Positions 1 to 6,660 of a DNA stretch of 8,939 nucleotides are shown here, piece after piece (the first letter of the stretch is position 1; each line of letters starts with the position of its first letter). Both the position numbers and the translations under genes were made by a program. This DNA comes from Acidobacteriota bacterium (GTDB lineage: Bacteria > Acidobacteriota > Terriglobia > UBA7540): contig JAKAWN010000289.1 of NCBI GenBank assembly GCA_021827245.1, positions 1-8,939 of the forward strand, given 5' to 3'. The notes beneath the pieces were generated by a model. That model made no database searches. It was not told where the DNA came from and saw only the letters and a program-made list of their open reading frames with translations.

Positions 1-165
1 GTCGCCGGTATTGTAGTACCCCACCACCTGCTCGTCGGTGTGATAGTCCTTGCCGACGATGGACATCTTCTTCATGTCAAACCCAGACCTTTGCAGTTCC
101 TTCACAGCTTCCTCTGCTTGGGAGTGGCTGTCGTAAATGGCTACAACCGAGTTCACTTTAGTCAT
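1..165 (-). CDS. General stress protein, YflT/DUF1269-like, N-terminal part (runs off left edge)
   Basis: Only the first 55 codons are in the window and the gene continues past position 1. The start is an ATG at 165, with a strong AAAGGAG ribosome binding site 8 nt upstream. The translation begins MTKVNSVVAIYDSHSQAEEA and continues with VKELQRSGFDMKKMSIVGKD. This is the N-terminal alpha/beta module of general stress proteins of the YflT/GsiB-neighbour type. The usual family layout is this module, then a glycine-rich membrane-inserting hairpin, then a second small domain; only the first is visible here. No enzymatic role is known for the family; stress induction is its recurring theme. The C-terminus of a related kind of protein lies at the opposite end of the window. 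Family assignment is from the pattern of residues; exact name uncertain. Confidence 0.8.
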   Translation of the reverse strand, partial: MTKVNSVVAIYDSHSQAEEAVKELQRSGFDMKKMSIVGKDYHTDEQVVGYYNTGD

Positions 166-452
166 GACTTGCGCTCCTTTTCGATTCCAGATGGATTTTG
201 CTGCTTTTCTGTGCGGTGCCCATTGGCAACTCCTGGATGACTGTAGATGCACGCTTCAGAGAGTTACGACCCATCACGAAGATAACTGGTCAGGCTTGGG
301 ATGTCTGGTCACAATTGATCACTAAGGTGGTCAAAAACGCACACATCAGTCGAACGGCCCGTAATTCATGCTTTTGGAGGTCAGGAAAACCGGGGCTACA
401 AAGCCTTCTTGGCTGGCCTCTTCTGACACCTTCAGCGCAGCAGCACGCCAGC
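166..452. other. Intergenic region with three TGGTCA hexamers
   Basis: I see no convincing gene between the BrkB-family gene and the stress gene at the left edge. The ORFs overlapping here are antisense extensions of neighbours without a credible start or family signature. The region must hold the promoter of the leftmost stress gene, but I cannot assign -35 and -10 boxes with confidence. TGGTCA occurs three times, at 287-292, 306-311 and 328-333, all in the same orientation. These could be half-sites for a regulator, or chance. Confidence 0.3.
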
Positions 453-1466
453 CTAGCCACGCCCGGCGCGTGAGCCGTATTGGGTCGCGTAGACATGGCT
501 GAATTCTGCGCCCAATAGTAGGATCTGTGCGGAGTAATAAATCCAGATGAGTAAAGTGATGAACGAACCCGCTGCTCCATAAGCCAAGACCATGTTGGAT
601 TTGCCCATGTATGAGCCCATCACCACTTTCCCGATCGTAAAGAAAAGGGCCGTGAGAACCGCGCCGGCCCATACATCAGCCCATGCCACATCAGTATCGG
701 GCAGAAGTTTGAATATCATGGCAAGCAAGAGCGCTGTAATCCCAAATGAAAGCAAGGTACCGGAGGATGATGAGAGAATGGACGAGACTGGAATCAGGTC
801 CGACACAAACTTTACCACGGCGACCAGTCCCGCGCTTGAAGCCAGCGATACCACCAGCAAGAACACCACGCCCAACACAAGGACGAAAGACAGCAACCGT
901 TTTCTGAGCTGCCCGGCAAAGAGGCTTCCGGACTTCGGCTTAACTCTCCAGATTTTATTGAGCGCGTCCTGAAGCTCAACGAACACTCCCATTGCTCCCA
1001 ACAACAGGGTCCCAATCCCAATAAGACCCGTGCCAGCCCCGAGGCCTCGCCCTCTGATGCCCTGAATAACACTTTGGACGACTGCCACGCCTTCATGCCC
1101 GCCCAGAGATCGTGTTTGGTGCACGATTTGCCCCGCCGCACCCTTTTCGCCGTAAACCACGCTGGCCATTGCCAGAGCGATAACCAGAAGCGGTGCCAGA
1201 GAAATGACCGCATAGAATGCCAGCGCCGCGCCCTGGCTTGTCGCGTTGTCTTCCAGCCAATCCCTACACGTTGTTTTGAGTAAAAGCCACGCGATTCTTA
1301 TAAGTCTGAACACCCTCAAGACACCCCGGCAGATCGGAATTCTTTCGAAGTATCGCCTGCCAAGCCCCTTCCGTTTCAAAAGTACAATCGACGATTTGGC
1401 GCCTCGTCTGTAACACGGATGAAGAGCAACCAGGTCCGCAGCGGCTTCGGTGGGCTTGATATCCAT
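453..1466 (-). CDS. YihY/virulence factor BrkB family membrane protein
   Basis: This is an inner-membrane protein of the YihY/BrkB family (once misnamed ribonuclease BN). Its molecular function is unsettled; a transport or export role has been suggested for some members. Family hallmarks are WLEDNATSQGAALAFY (70-85), the SLAPLL turn (89-94), LQDALNKIWRV (165-175) and LLGAEFSHVYA at 317-327. About six hydrophobic segments lie near 80-105, 145-168, 191-220, 237-255, 265-285 and 297-320. The listed ATG gives 337 residues. The first ~55 are basic and hydrophilic and are extra compared with typical members, which start just before the helix preceding DWLEDN. There is no good ribosome binding site at the ATG, so the true start may be an internal GTG or TTG near codons 50-52. 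It lies downstream of a sigma-factor remnant and upstream of a stress gene. Confidence 0.88.
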   Translation of the reverse strand: MDIKPTEAAADLVALHPCYRRGAKSSIVLLKRKGLGRRYFERIPICRGVLRVFRLIRIAWLLLKTTCRDWLEDNATSQGAALAFYAVISLAPLLVIALAMASVVYGEKGAAGQIVHQTRSLGGHEGVAVVQSVIQGIRGRGLGAGTGLIGIGTLLLGAMGVFVELQDALNKIWRVKPKSGSLFAGQLRKRLLSFVLVLGVVFLLVVSLASSAGLVAVVKFVSDLIPVSSILSSSSGTLLSFGITALLLAMIFKLLPDTDVAWADVWAGAVLTALFFTIGKVVMGSYMGKSNMVLAYGAAGSFITLLIWIYYSAQILLLGAEFSHVYATQYGSRAGRG

Positions 1467-1638
1467 TACGTCACTGACGACAATCCCATCGCAAAATCCG
1501 ACGATTCAGCCGCACATGCGGTGATTTCATTCACCTGCGCCACTGGAAGGATTGAAACTCCTCGCATGTGGTTCAGCCTCTGAGAAGACGCTCACGATTT
1601 CCGCGCTGCTGCCACCGGCTCCGCATAGACTTGGGTTT

Positions 1639-1962
1639 CTACTGGGACCCGAGGTCGAGGTTCCTTTTCTGCGCAAACGGGACTTGCTTCACATCCTTCC
1701 TGTGCAAGTGTATGAGGACCGTATTCGCTGCCAGTTGCTGCAGGCACGTGGAAAATGCCGACTCGCCCCGGAACGTGGAGATCTTCCGAAAAACCCGCAG
1801 GAACGCGGCCTCGGTTAAGCCCTCGGCTTCCTGGTGAGAACCTGTCATGCGCAGGCAGAGGCCGTAAACGCGGCGCTTGTAAGCATCGAAGAGCGCGGCG
1901 AAGGCTGCTTCCTCCCCTCGCTGGGCACGCGCTACCACGTTATCCCCCAAAGCGGCCTCCAA
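1639..1962 (-). pseudogene. ECF sigma factor remnant, region 2 only
   Basis: The 107-residue reading frame matches region 2 of extracytoplasmic-function RNA polymerase sigma factors: VARAQRGEEAAFAALFDAYK (10-29), VYGLCLRMTG (32-41) and FRKISTFRGESAF (58-70). Full-length members carry a linker and a region 4 helix-turn-helix, about 170-200 residues in all. Here the frame ends shortly after region 2, and I find no region 4 in any frame of the 170 bp downstream. Residues that are nearly constant in the family are changed: the usual EDLTQEAF reads EGLTEAAF (47-54), and the usual STWL reads STCL (71-74). The only upstream start is a TTG without a clear ribosome binding site; an internal GTG at codon 9 is an alternative. 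I infer a decayed gene. A functional short region-2 protein acting as a decoy is a less likely option. Confidence 0.65.
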
Positions 1963-2282
1963 GCTCTACATGCGATGATGAAAACCTTTCATGACCCCAT
2001 TCTTATTCTCACCCGGCAACGAACTTCGCCAGACAACCTGCTCTTTTTGCTTCCTCTCATAGAGGATATGGAGGCCCCGAACGGTGTTCTGTTAAGTCGG
2101 GAGCTATTCACGGAAACCCTCGCGGGTGAGATAAAGACCAGATACAAGATTGACCCGTCGGAGCGCTCGACCGGCCCCGACCGCAGCACCGGTCCCGGCG
2201 CTGCGAGCGGCCCCACCGGATGCGTCATGACCCGCTGTGCGTCTTCGCTCCGTGTCACCGTCGGCTCGATCGCCGGCCATGT
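1963..2282. other. 320-bp stretch without an assignable gene
   Basis: This lies between the rsbT-like gene and the sigma remnant. The right half (about 2150-2240) is very GC-rich with repeated CCGGCCCCG / CCGGTCCCGG words. It reads as the continuation of the low-complexity tail of the upstream gene. In the left half the plus strand has a fairly protein-like stretch (about 1977-2165, containing TSPDNLLFLLPLIEDMEAPN). It sits in a long open frame that runs antisense to both the sigma remnant and the rsbT-like gene. I do not recognise it. It may be a remnant of a deleted gene. Confidence 0.3.
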
Positions 2283-2837
2283 TCAGCCACCCGCTCGGTG
2301 TGTTGCTGAACCAGCGACAGCAAGTCTTCCTACCGTCGCGCTACCCCTTCTCTCAATGGATGCACTTGTAGTGCTTCCCGGCCCGCCGGTCGTGGATCTG
2401 GGTGCCCATTTCTTTGCGATTACGGTTGTCCCACGGTTCTGGTGGGATACAATTTCAAATTCATCCATCAACCGCCTGACGAGGGGCAACCCCAATCCCA
2501 GCCTGCCGTTGGTGGAAAAGCCGTCTTGCAACGCATTTCTTACTTTGGATATTCCGGGCCCCCTGTCACGGGCCACCACCATTACCCCCGTCCTGTTTTC
2601 CTGATGGATGCTTCTTAACACGATCTCGCCGCAGCCAGCGTACTGGAGGATGTTGCGCGCCAATTCCGAAACAACCGCCGTGATCTTTGTTGACTCCGGG
2701 GCAGTGAAATCTGCCATAGACGCCAGTTCCCGTCCGCGCTGGCGCGCCTGGAGGATATCCCGGTCAGAGGCAACTGGGATCTTGACCTGTTCCACTCGGG
2801 GGCACTCCGAGGGCCGAGTCTTGGTATTAAGTGGCAT
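2283..2837 (-). CDS. RsbT-type anti-sigma regulatory factor / serine kinase (HATPase fold)
   Basis: This is a GHKL ATPase of the RsbT/RsbW family. RsbT phosphorylates the STAS proteins RsbS and RsbR in the stressosome and activates the phosphatase RsbU; relatives bind sigma factors. Visible motifs are the N box SELARNILQYAG (57-68), the G1 box ARDRGPGI (89-96), and the G2 region STNGRLGLGLPLVRRLMDEF (108-127) followed by RGTTVIAKKW (135-144). The start is set by GGAGGG 7 nt before the ATG. The family is normally about 135-145 residues. This protein has about 20 extra residues at the N-terminus and a 40-residue Ser/Thr/Gly/Arg-rich tail (145-184), which may be a readthrough from a frameshift. 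No rsbR, rsbS or rsbU gene adjoins it: upstream is a gene-free gap and downstream is a sigma remnant. Its target is therefore unknown. Confidence 0.85.
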   Translation of the reverse strand: MPLNTKTRPSECPRVEQVKIPVASDRDILQARQRGRELASMADFTAPESTKITAVVSELARNILQYAGCGEIVLRSIHQENRTGVMVVARDRGPGISKVRNALQDGFSTNGRLGLGLPLVRRLMDEFEIVSHQNRGTTVIAKKWAPRSTTGGPGSTTSASIERRGSATVGRLAVAGSATHRAGG

Positions 2838-3190
2838 TCGCTAACCCTCCAACTTTTTTTAAGCGGCTATGCTTTTGGGGTAACTGTAAAACTTGGGACG
2901 AGTGAAAATCCTACCCGCTGCATTACAATCCATGAACAGGCGATTCTAATTCTGGATCAGTTGCGCGTCAGTCCTGTATTGCTCAAACCTCTGGTCAAAA
3001 TTGCTCATCACGATTTGCAGGGGGAAACCAGAGTGGGGGCGGAAATTACCGAGGTTTGACAGGGATAAGTATGCTTCGTTACGTAAGAAAGCGCCACAGC
3101 GCGGCTCCTCGCTGCCCGGGTCTGAGCAAAGCTTCTACCTTCGAGAGGACTCCATCCGGTGCGATGCTTCGCCGCGCGGCACGCCAATCA
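2838..3190. other. 353-bp gap between the sortase and the rsbT-like gene
   Basis: No credible gene is seen. Frames here are short and lack family features. The region separates the sortase stop from the rsbT-like start, so it should hold that gene's promoter. Structures present: a perfect palindrome GCCGCGCGGC at 3172-3181, and an inverted repeat CAGCG/CGCTG at 3097-3101 and 3110-3114. On the minus strand the latter is followed by a T-rich CTTTCTT and could be a weak terminator for the sortase operon. A TTGACA occurs on the plus strand at 3055-3060 without a good -10 partner. Confidence 0.35.
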
Positions 3191-3862
3191 TCAAGGCATC
3201 CTGCTCGCTCGGACGATAAATCGTTTGGGTGCGGGTCCCACAAAATAGAACGGGTAACAGGTCACCAGGGTTAGAATCGGACAAGCAGAGCGACCCAGCA
3301 CTTCAATATCCTTGGGCGAGACCACTTCAGTAAAATCCACGCGATAGCGGTACGATCCATTTAACGTCTTCAAGGTAATTTCATCACCCTTACGGATGTC
3401 GCGCAGGGGTCTGAAAAACGTATCTCGGTGCCCTGCGAGCACCACGTTCCCTTGCCGACCCGGCAGCGCGGTGCCTGGAACATGGCCGACGGCCCGTCGC
3501 AAAGTCCTTCCGTTGTCGCCTTCCTCGATCATCGCTTTAAGCCCGATACTGCTGATCTCGATTTGCCCCAACGAAGACCCTTCGATAGCAGCACTCCCAA
3601 CTCGGGTGCGGTCCGCTTTGGCCAAGGCCGGAAGGGGCGACGGGTGAAGCGGTTCAACGCTGCCGATAACCGGCTTCAAACTTTTCAAGGCTCGTTCAAA
3701 CCGCCAGGTTTCGTAGGCCTGATAGACCCTCGCGTCGACCAGCGCATAGCCGGCGTAACCGAGCGCCAGGATGCCGACAGCAAAAAAGAAGTATCGGCTC
3801 CAACGGAGCACTGATTGGGTTCGCCGCTGATGGAGCACGTGCCGCTGGGTTCTGAGGTTCAT
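3191..3862 (-). CDS. Class D-like sortase (LPxTA-type transpeptidase)
   Basis: Sortases cut a sorting motif after Thr and join the substrate to an amine acceptor at the outer face of the cytoplasmic membrane. The 223-residue frame has a basic N-terminus, a membrane anchor at about 22-43, a linker, and a sortase beta-barrel from about 98. The catalytic triad is visible: His145 in VVLAGHRDTFF, Cys202 in ILTLVTCYPF, and Arg214 in PKRFIVRA. AGHRDTFFRPL and TLVTCYP are typical of class D/E-like enzymes. I place the start at the ATG at 3862. It overlaps the upstream VWA stop as ATGA, which implies translational coupling; a longer frame to 4063 is antisense-free but runs inside the VWA gene and lacks family sequence. 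The neighbouring MPKTA protein (5386-6075) is the obvious candidate substrate, fitting the LPNTA-like preference known for class D. Confidence 0.9.
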   Translation of the reverse strand: MNLRTQRHVLHQRRTQSVLRWSRYFFFAVGILALGYAGYALVDARVYQAYETWRFERALKSLKPVIGSVEPLHPSPLPALAKADRTRVGSAAIEGSSLGQIEISSIGLKAMIEEGDNGRTLRRAVGHVPGTALPGRQGNVVLAGHRDTFFRPLRDIRKGDEITLKTLNGSYRYRVDFTEVVSPKDIEVLGRSACPILTLVTCYPFYFVGPAPKRFIVRASRMP

Positions 3863-4878
3863 GGTTGGTCGCCTGGGCTCGCGGGAATGGTTTGCGGTTT
3901 CAAGAGTGCGGTGTAACCGGCCCGTGTGCGGACAAACAAGCGTCCACGGTGCGGCGCCTCGGCCTTCACCTGGATAGCGCGATAGGTCCCGTCCTGCTTT
4001 CGGTTTGTGGGTATGTAAGCGATGGTGTACTGGTTGCGAATATCGCGGGCGATCTGCTCGCAAATCGGAACAACTTGGCTTAATGACTCTGGCAGGAACG
4101 CTTCACCGCCCGTTTCCTTGGCAAGCTGCTTGAGAACGTGAGGGTTCTTGTCGGGATCATTCTGATCAAAGAGGCCGAGGGTGTAGATGATGGCGTCGGA
4201 CTGCCTTGCCATGGCCAGAACCTGCTTTAGCTTTTTCTTGCTCGCGTTGTCACCCCCATCGCTGATCACGATCAGCACTTTTTTATCCCGATTGCCCCTC
4301 TTCAGGTGTTCAAGCGCAGCCGCAATCGCGTCGTAGAGCGCGGTCTCGCCGTCTGCCTTGATGCGGGATAGCGCAACTTGCAGTTGACAGGGCTGGTCCG
4401 TGAACGGCGTGTTATCGGGAAGGGCAAACCGGACGTGCTCGTTGAAATTGACCACGAACATCTGGTCCTGCGGGTTGCTGGAGCGGGAAAAGGCCAAGGC
4501 AGCGGCAACCACTTCAGGGATCTTCGGCCCCATACTTCCACTGTTGTCAATCACTAGGCCGACCGTGACCGGGATATCCTCGTGGCTGAAATATTTAATC
4601 TGCTGCAGGACCCCATTTTCGTAAACTTGGAAGTCGTCCTGGCCGAGACCCGAAACAAGATTCCCTCTGCGGTTCTGCACGGTGGCGTGCAAGACCACCA
4701 GGCCAACGCTTACCCTGATCGTGTAGGGGTCACTCGGGCGACGGTCGGACAGCGGCCCTTCTTGAGGGCGGGCAACACTGGGCAGAGCCATCAGGAAAAA
4801 GAGAGCCACCACGCATCGCTGGGCGATGGCCCATGCATTCCCGTTGCGTACTCCCATGAATAACTTCGCGGCGCGCAA
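3859..4878 (-). CDS. Secreted VWA domain protein (acidobacterial VWFA-related type)
   Basis: This von Willebrand factor A protein is probably exported and involved in protein-protein contact at the envelope. A signal peptide is plausible at about 14-36 (RCVVALFFLMALPSVA after basic residues). A beta-rich region with VSGLGQDDFQVYENG (75-89) precedes the VWA domain. That stretch is characteristic of the VWFA-related family common in Acidobacteriota. The metal-binding MIDAS site is intact: DNSGS at 111-115, Thr179 in GETALYDA, and Asp207 in VISDGGDN. The C-terminal part (280-325) has RNQYTIAYIPTN and RAGYTA, also typical. The start is a TTG at 4878, chosen because GGGGAGG lies 6 nt upstream; the next ATG is 21 nt further in and would be 27 nt from that site. 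It overlaps the sortase by 4 nt and follows a 64-residue membrane protein gene by 30 nt, forming one operon. Confidence 0.9.
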   Translation of the reverse strand: MRAAKLFMGVRNGNAWAIAQRCVVALFFLMALPSVARPQEGPLSDRRPSDPYTIRVSVGLVVLHATVQNRRGNLVSGLGQDDFQVYENGVLQQIKYFSHEDIPVTVGLVIDNSGSMGPKIPEVVAAALAFSRSSNPQDQMFVVNFNEHVRFALPDNTPFTDQPCQLQVALSRIKADGETALYDAIAAALEHLKRGNRDKKVLIVISDGGDNASKKKLKQVLAMARQSDAIIYTLGLFDQNDPDKNPHVLKQLAKETGGEAFLPESLSQVVPICEQIARDIRNQYTIAYIPTNRKQDGTYRAIQVKAEAPHRGRLFVRTRAGYTALLKPQTIPASPGDQP

Positions 4879-4908
4879 CCCCTACCTCCCCGAGAAAGAC
4901 CAGCGTTA

Positions 4909-5103
4909 CTAAGGCTCTTGAGACTCCACCGCCGTCTGTCTTCCGATCAGCGGAATGTCGTCGTATATGAGCTTGTGCAACGTCTGTGCCAGGATACGCC
5001 CTCCCTCGATGAGAACCAGGAATATCACGCAAGCCATAAACAGTAACGTCATACCGATCCACACGGCGAGCACACAAACGACATATTCAGAGATGATGAA
5101 CAT
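4909..5103 (-). CDS. Small single-pass membrane protein (64 aa), first gene of VWA-sortase operon
   Basis: I do not recognise a family. The protein has one hydrophobic span at about 7-32. A short amphipathic tail follows (LIEGGRILAQTLHKLIYDDI, 31-50), ending hydrophilic. The start is the ATG at 5103 with GAGGG 5-6 nt upstream. The frame stays open upstream to 5343, but that part is low-complexity and contains the direct repeats, so I exclude it. The stop lies 30 nt before the TTG start of the VWA gene, so the two are probably cotranscribed with the sortase. A role as a small partner of the VWA or sortase protein is only inference from position. Confidence 0.7.
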   Translation of the reverse strand: MFIISEYVVCVLAVWIGMTLLFMACVIFLVLIEGGRILAQTLHKLIYDDIPLIGRQTAVESQEP

Positions 5104-5174
5104 TGGCACCCTCAATCCTTGGTCATCGAAGCAAAATCTGAGCGGTAGCCCGGCAGTCCATCCGGGTGGATGCA

Positions 5175-5263
5175 AACCCTTCCGCTCGTGAGGGGAGGTG
5201 ATTTCGCGACGAGCGATTGCCCTACGGCTTGCTTTAACCCTTCCGCTCGTGAGGGGAGGTGAT
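5175..5263. repeat. 28-bp perfect direct repeat, two copies, in the operon leader
   Basis: Copies are at 5175-5202 and 5236-5263, beginning AACCCTTCCGCTCGTGAGGG and identical over 28 bp. They are 61 bp apart start to start. Similarity continues past each copy (GATTTCGCGA versus GATACTCGCGT). Each unit holds a short inverted element CCCT...AGGG. Both lie between the MPKTA gene stop and the start of the 64-residue protein, in the likely promoter or leader of the VWA-sortase operon. A further hairpin CATCC-GGGT-GGATG lies at 5159-5172. They could be regulator binding sites or a small dispersed repeat. Confidence 0.75.
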
Positions 5264-5385
5264 ACTCGCGTACCACCCCCTTCACTACTCGACGCTCGGT
5301 CAGACTGCCCGGGCCAGCAGATTGGCGCCCGAAGCATCCTCATGAGTCCCCTTGCGTTGGTTTACGCAAGCACCTACTTCCTGGT

Positions 5386-6075
5386 TTAGGCAGTTCGCTT
5401 GGAAAAAGCCCAAATACCAATGCCTGCTCCCAGGGATAGCATCCCGATCAATGCCAAAAGCGGGATCTCGCTTGCTGTTTTCGGCATGGGCTCGGCGGTG
5501 GCAGCCGCTGTCTCTGCCGGCGGTGCTTCAACAGCTTGGGCTATTGGAACCTCTTCTCCTGCGGGAGTAACGGCTTCGATTGGAACATCCTTCAATGCTG
5601 CTGGTTCGGTTGGCAACTCAGTTACCGCGGGAACGGGCTCATGGGTCAACTTCGCCAGCTCGATAGCCTTTTCCTTGGGATAGACAAATTCCTGGCCCCA
5701 TTGCGCTCCCGGATAAAACCATGCCCTGATGGCTTCCGGCTGCCCTTCCGCCCTCTCCCTAAACGTCATGACCGTTTTGTCGGTCGACTTCAGGCGGTAA
5801 TTCGGTATGGCAAGGATAGTTGTGAATACGTGGGTTCCATCCTCGCTGGAGATTTGGACGATGTTGCGGTCAGCCAGCGAATCCGCCAGCTTGAAGATAT
5901 AGGTGCCCGCTGGCAAGGTCTGAGCACCCACACCCGGAACCTCGACCGGCGCGCTGAAGGTCACAGTAGTTTTCTTGTTCCACTCGTCTGCTTTCGCACT
6001 GGGTAGAGACGCTAGAGCCGCCAGGAACACGCAAAAACTCACTGCGACTATTTTGAATCGGTCTATCTGTTTCAT
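5386..6075 (-). CDS. Secreted protein with LPxTA-like (MPKTA) sorting signal
   Basis: This 229-residue protein has a signal peptide at about 1-29 (KIVAVSFCVFLAALASLPSA then KADE). A beta-rich domain follows (30-145), with TTVTFSAPVEVPG, LPAGTYIFKL and FTTILAIPNYR. This domain is frequent in acidobacterial secreted proteins of unknown function. Next is a Pro/Ala/Glu-rich linker (146-195). The C-terminus is a textbook sortase tripartite signal: MPKTA at 197-201, a hydrophobic segment at about 204-224, and the basic tail SKRTA. I start at the ATG at 6075, which has GTGAGG 8 nt upstream. A GTG three codons earlier overlaps that site. It precedes the VWA-sortase operon and is the likely substrate of that sortase. 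The attached partner could be peptidoglycan or another protein; this cannot be told from sequence. Confidence 0.85.
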   Translation of the reverse strand: MKQIDRFKIVAVSFCVFLAALASLPSAKADEWNKKTTVTFSAPVEVPGVGAQTLPAGTYIFKLADSLADRNIVQISSEDGTHVFTTILAIPNYRLKSTDKTVMTFRERAEGQPEAIRAWFYPGAQWGQEFVYPKEKAIELAKLTHEPVPAVTELPTEPAALKDVPIEAVTPAGEEVPIAQAVEAPPAETAAATAEPMPKTASEIPLLALIGMLSLGAGIGIWAFSKRTA

Positions 6076-6133
6076 CGGAAACACCTCACCTTTTAACAGG
6101 AGCGTTCGATTCTGCCCCCTTGCATAAAACCGG

Positions 6134-6226
6134 ATTTACTTCTGTAAATTGAGGTCACGAGGGACCTCACCACATGCCGTGGCTCGCTTCCAAGCCGGGC
6201 AGCTACCTTCGGTTGGTGGCCCGGCT
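6134..6226 (-). promoter_or_regulatory. Structured leader/operator region upstream of the MPKTA protein gene
   Basis: Three perfect inverted repeats lie in series between the 81-residue ORF and the MPKTA gene. They are AGCCGGGC/GCCCGGCT at 6193-6200 and 6219-6226 (18-nt loop); TGAGGTC/GACCTCA at 6150-6156 and 6163-6169 (6-nt loop); and ATTTAC/GTAAAT at 6134-6139 and 6144-6149 (4-nt loop). The last two abut exactly. GGCT at 6181-6184 can also pair with AGCC at 6193-6196, which competes with the first stem. No T-run follows, so simple termination is unlikely. Operators or a folded 5' leader are the options. I compared it with c-di-GMP riboswitches and found no convincing match. Confidence 0.45.
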
Positions 6227-6251
6227 GATAAAACACCCATCGATCCCAGAC

Positions 6252-6497
6252 TCAATGCATCCACAGGGAAACGGCATAAGGACACACCAACGCTGTAGGC
6301 CCTGGCAATGCCGCCGGAGAAGCTGGCTGGGTGAAAAGACCACGCAGCTCTTCCAGTTCACTTCCTGCGCACAATGTGAAACCCTGGCGCTTCGCCTGGT
6401 CGGCGCGGATCTCGGCGCGGATGGCATCGGCCTGTAAGAAAACCCACAAGTCAGCCTGAAATGGTTCAAGGCCGGATAAATCATAGTCAGGTCTCAT
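6252..6497 (-). CDS. Hypothetical protein, 81 aa
   Basis: I do not recognise this protein. The ATG at 6497 has GGAGGGG ending 2 nt upstream, a strong but rather close ribosome binding site; this is the main support for it being real. Residues 1-55 are rich in acidic, Ala and aromatic residues and probably helical (LEPFQADLWVFLQADAIRAE, 10-29, then IRADQAKRQG). The last 25 are Pro/Ala-rich with two Cys overall. There is no signal peptide or clear membrane span. It lies 160 bp downstream of the SYLF gene in the same orientation. A longer frame to 6677 is open but upstream of the ribosome binding site. Confidence 0.45.
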   Translation of the reverse strand: MRPDYDLSGLEPFQADLWVFLQADAIRAEIRADQAKRQGFTLCAGSELEELRGLFTQPASPAALPGPTALVCPYAVSLWMH

Positions 6498-6642
6498 TGC
6501 CCCTCCATAATTCCGGCCCCTTGACACATACCTTCGGGCCGAGAACGCCAGGGTTGTCCCCTTCCCCTGGAACCACTCCGACAAGCGGCAGGATAAACGG
6601 GAATCATCAGGACAGGGCCCCCCGTCTGCCCACTTTGGCAAA

Positions 6643-6660
6643 TAGCCTCCACTTCGGCTA
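6643..6660 (-). terminator. Weak hairpin straddling the SYLF gene stop codon
   Basis: On the minus strand TAGCC (including the stop codon) pairs with GGCTA after an 8-nt loop, and TTTG follows. The 5-bp stem and short T tract make it at best a weak terminator. Confidence 0.25.

Noticed and set aside
1834..2604. 256-codon plus-strand open frame
   Set aside because: It runs antisense to the well-supported rsbT-like gene and the sigma remnant, has no ribosome binding site, and most of it is low-complexity; only the central part deserves a search.
2838..3190. Insertion sequence remnant in the gap
   Set aside because: The region looked transposase-flank-like at first, but I find no terminal inverted repeats, target duplication or transposase motif.
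3863..4063. Extension of the sortase frame upstream of its ATG
   Set aside because: It lies entirely inside the VWA coding region in another frame; the ATGA overlap gives a natural start at 3862.
5175..5263. Two-copy 28-bp repeat as a mini CRISPR
   Set aside because: Only two copies, no cas genes, and similarity continues into the spacer, which does not fit CRISPR.
5104..5343. N-terminal extension of the 64-aa membrane protein
   Set aside because: It translates the direct repeats into low-complexity sequence, while a good ribosome binding site precedes the ATG at 5103.
6134..6251. c-di-GMP riboswitch in the MPKTA gene leader
   Set aside because: A GGTAGC word is present, but the conserved GCAAAGCC-type core is not found in the right order.
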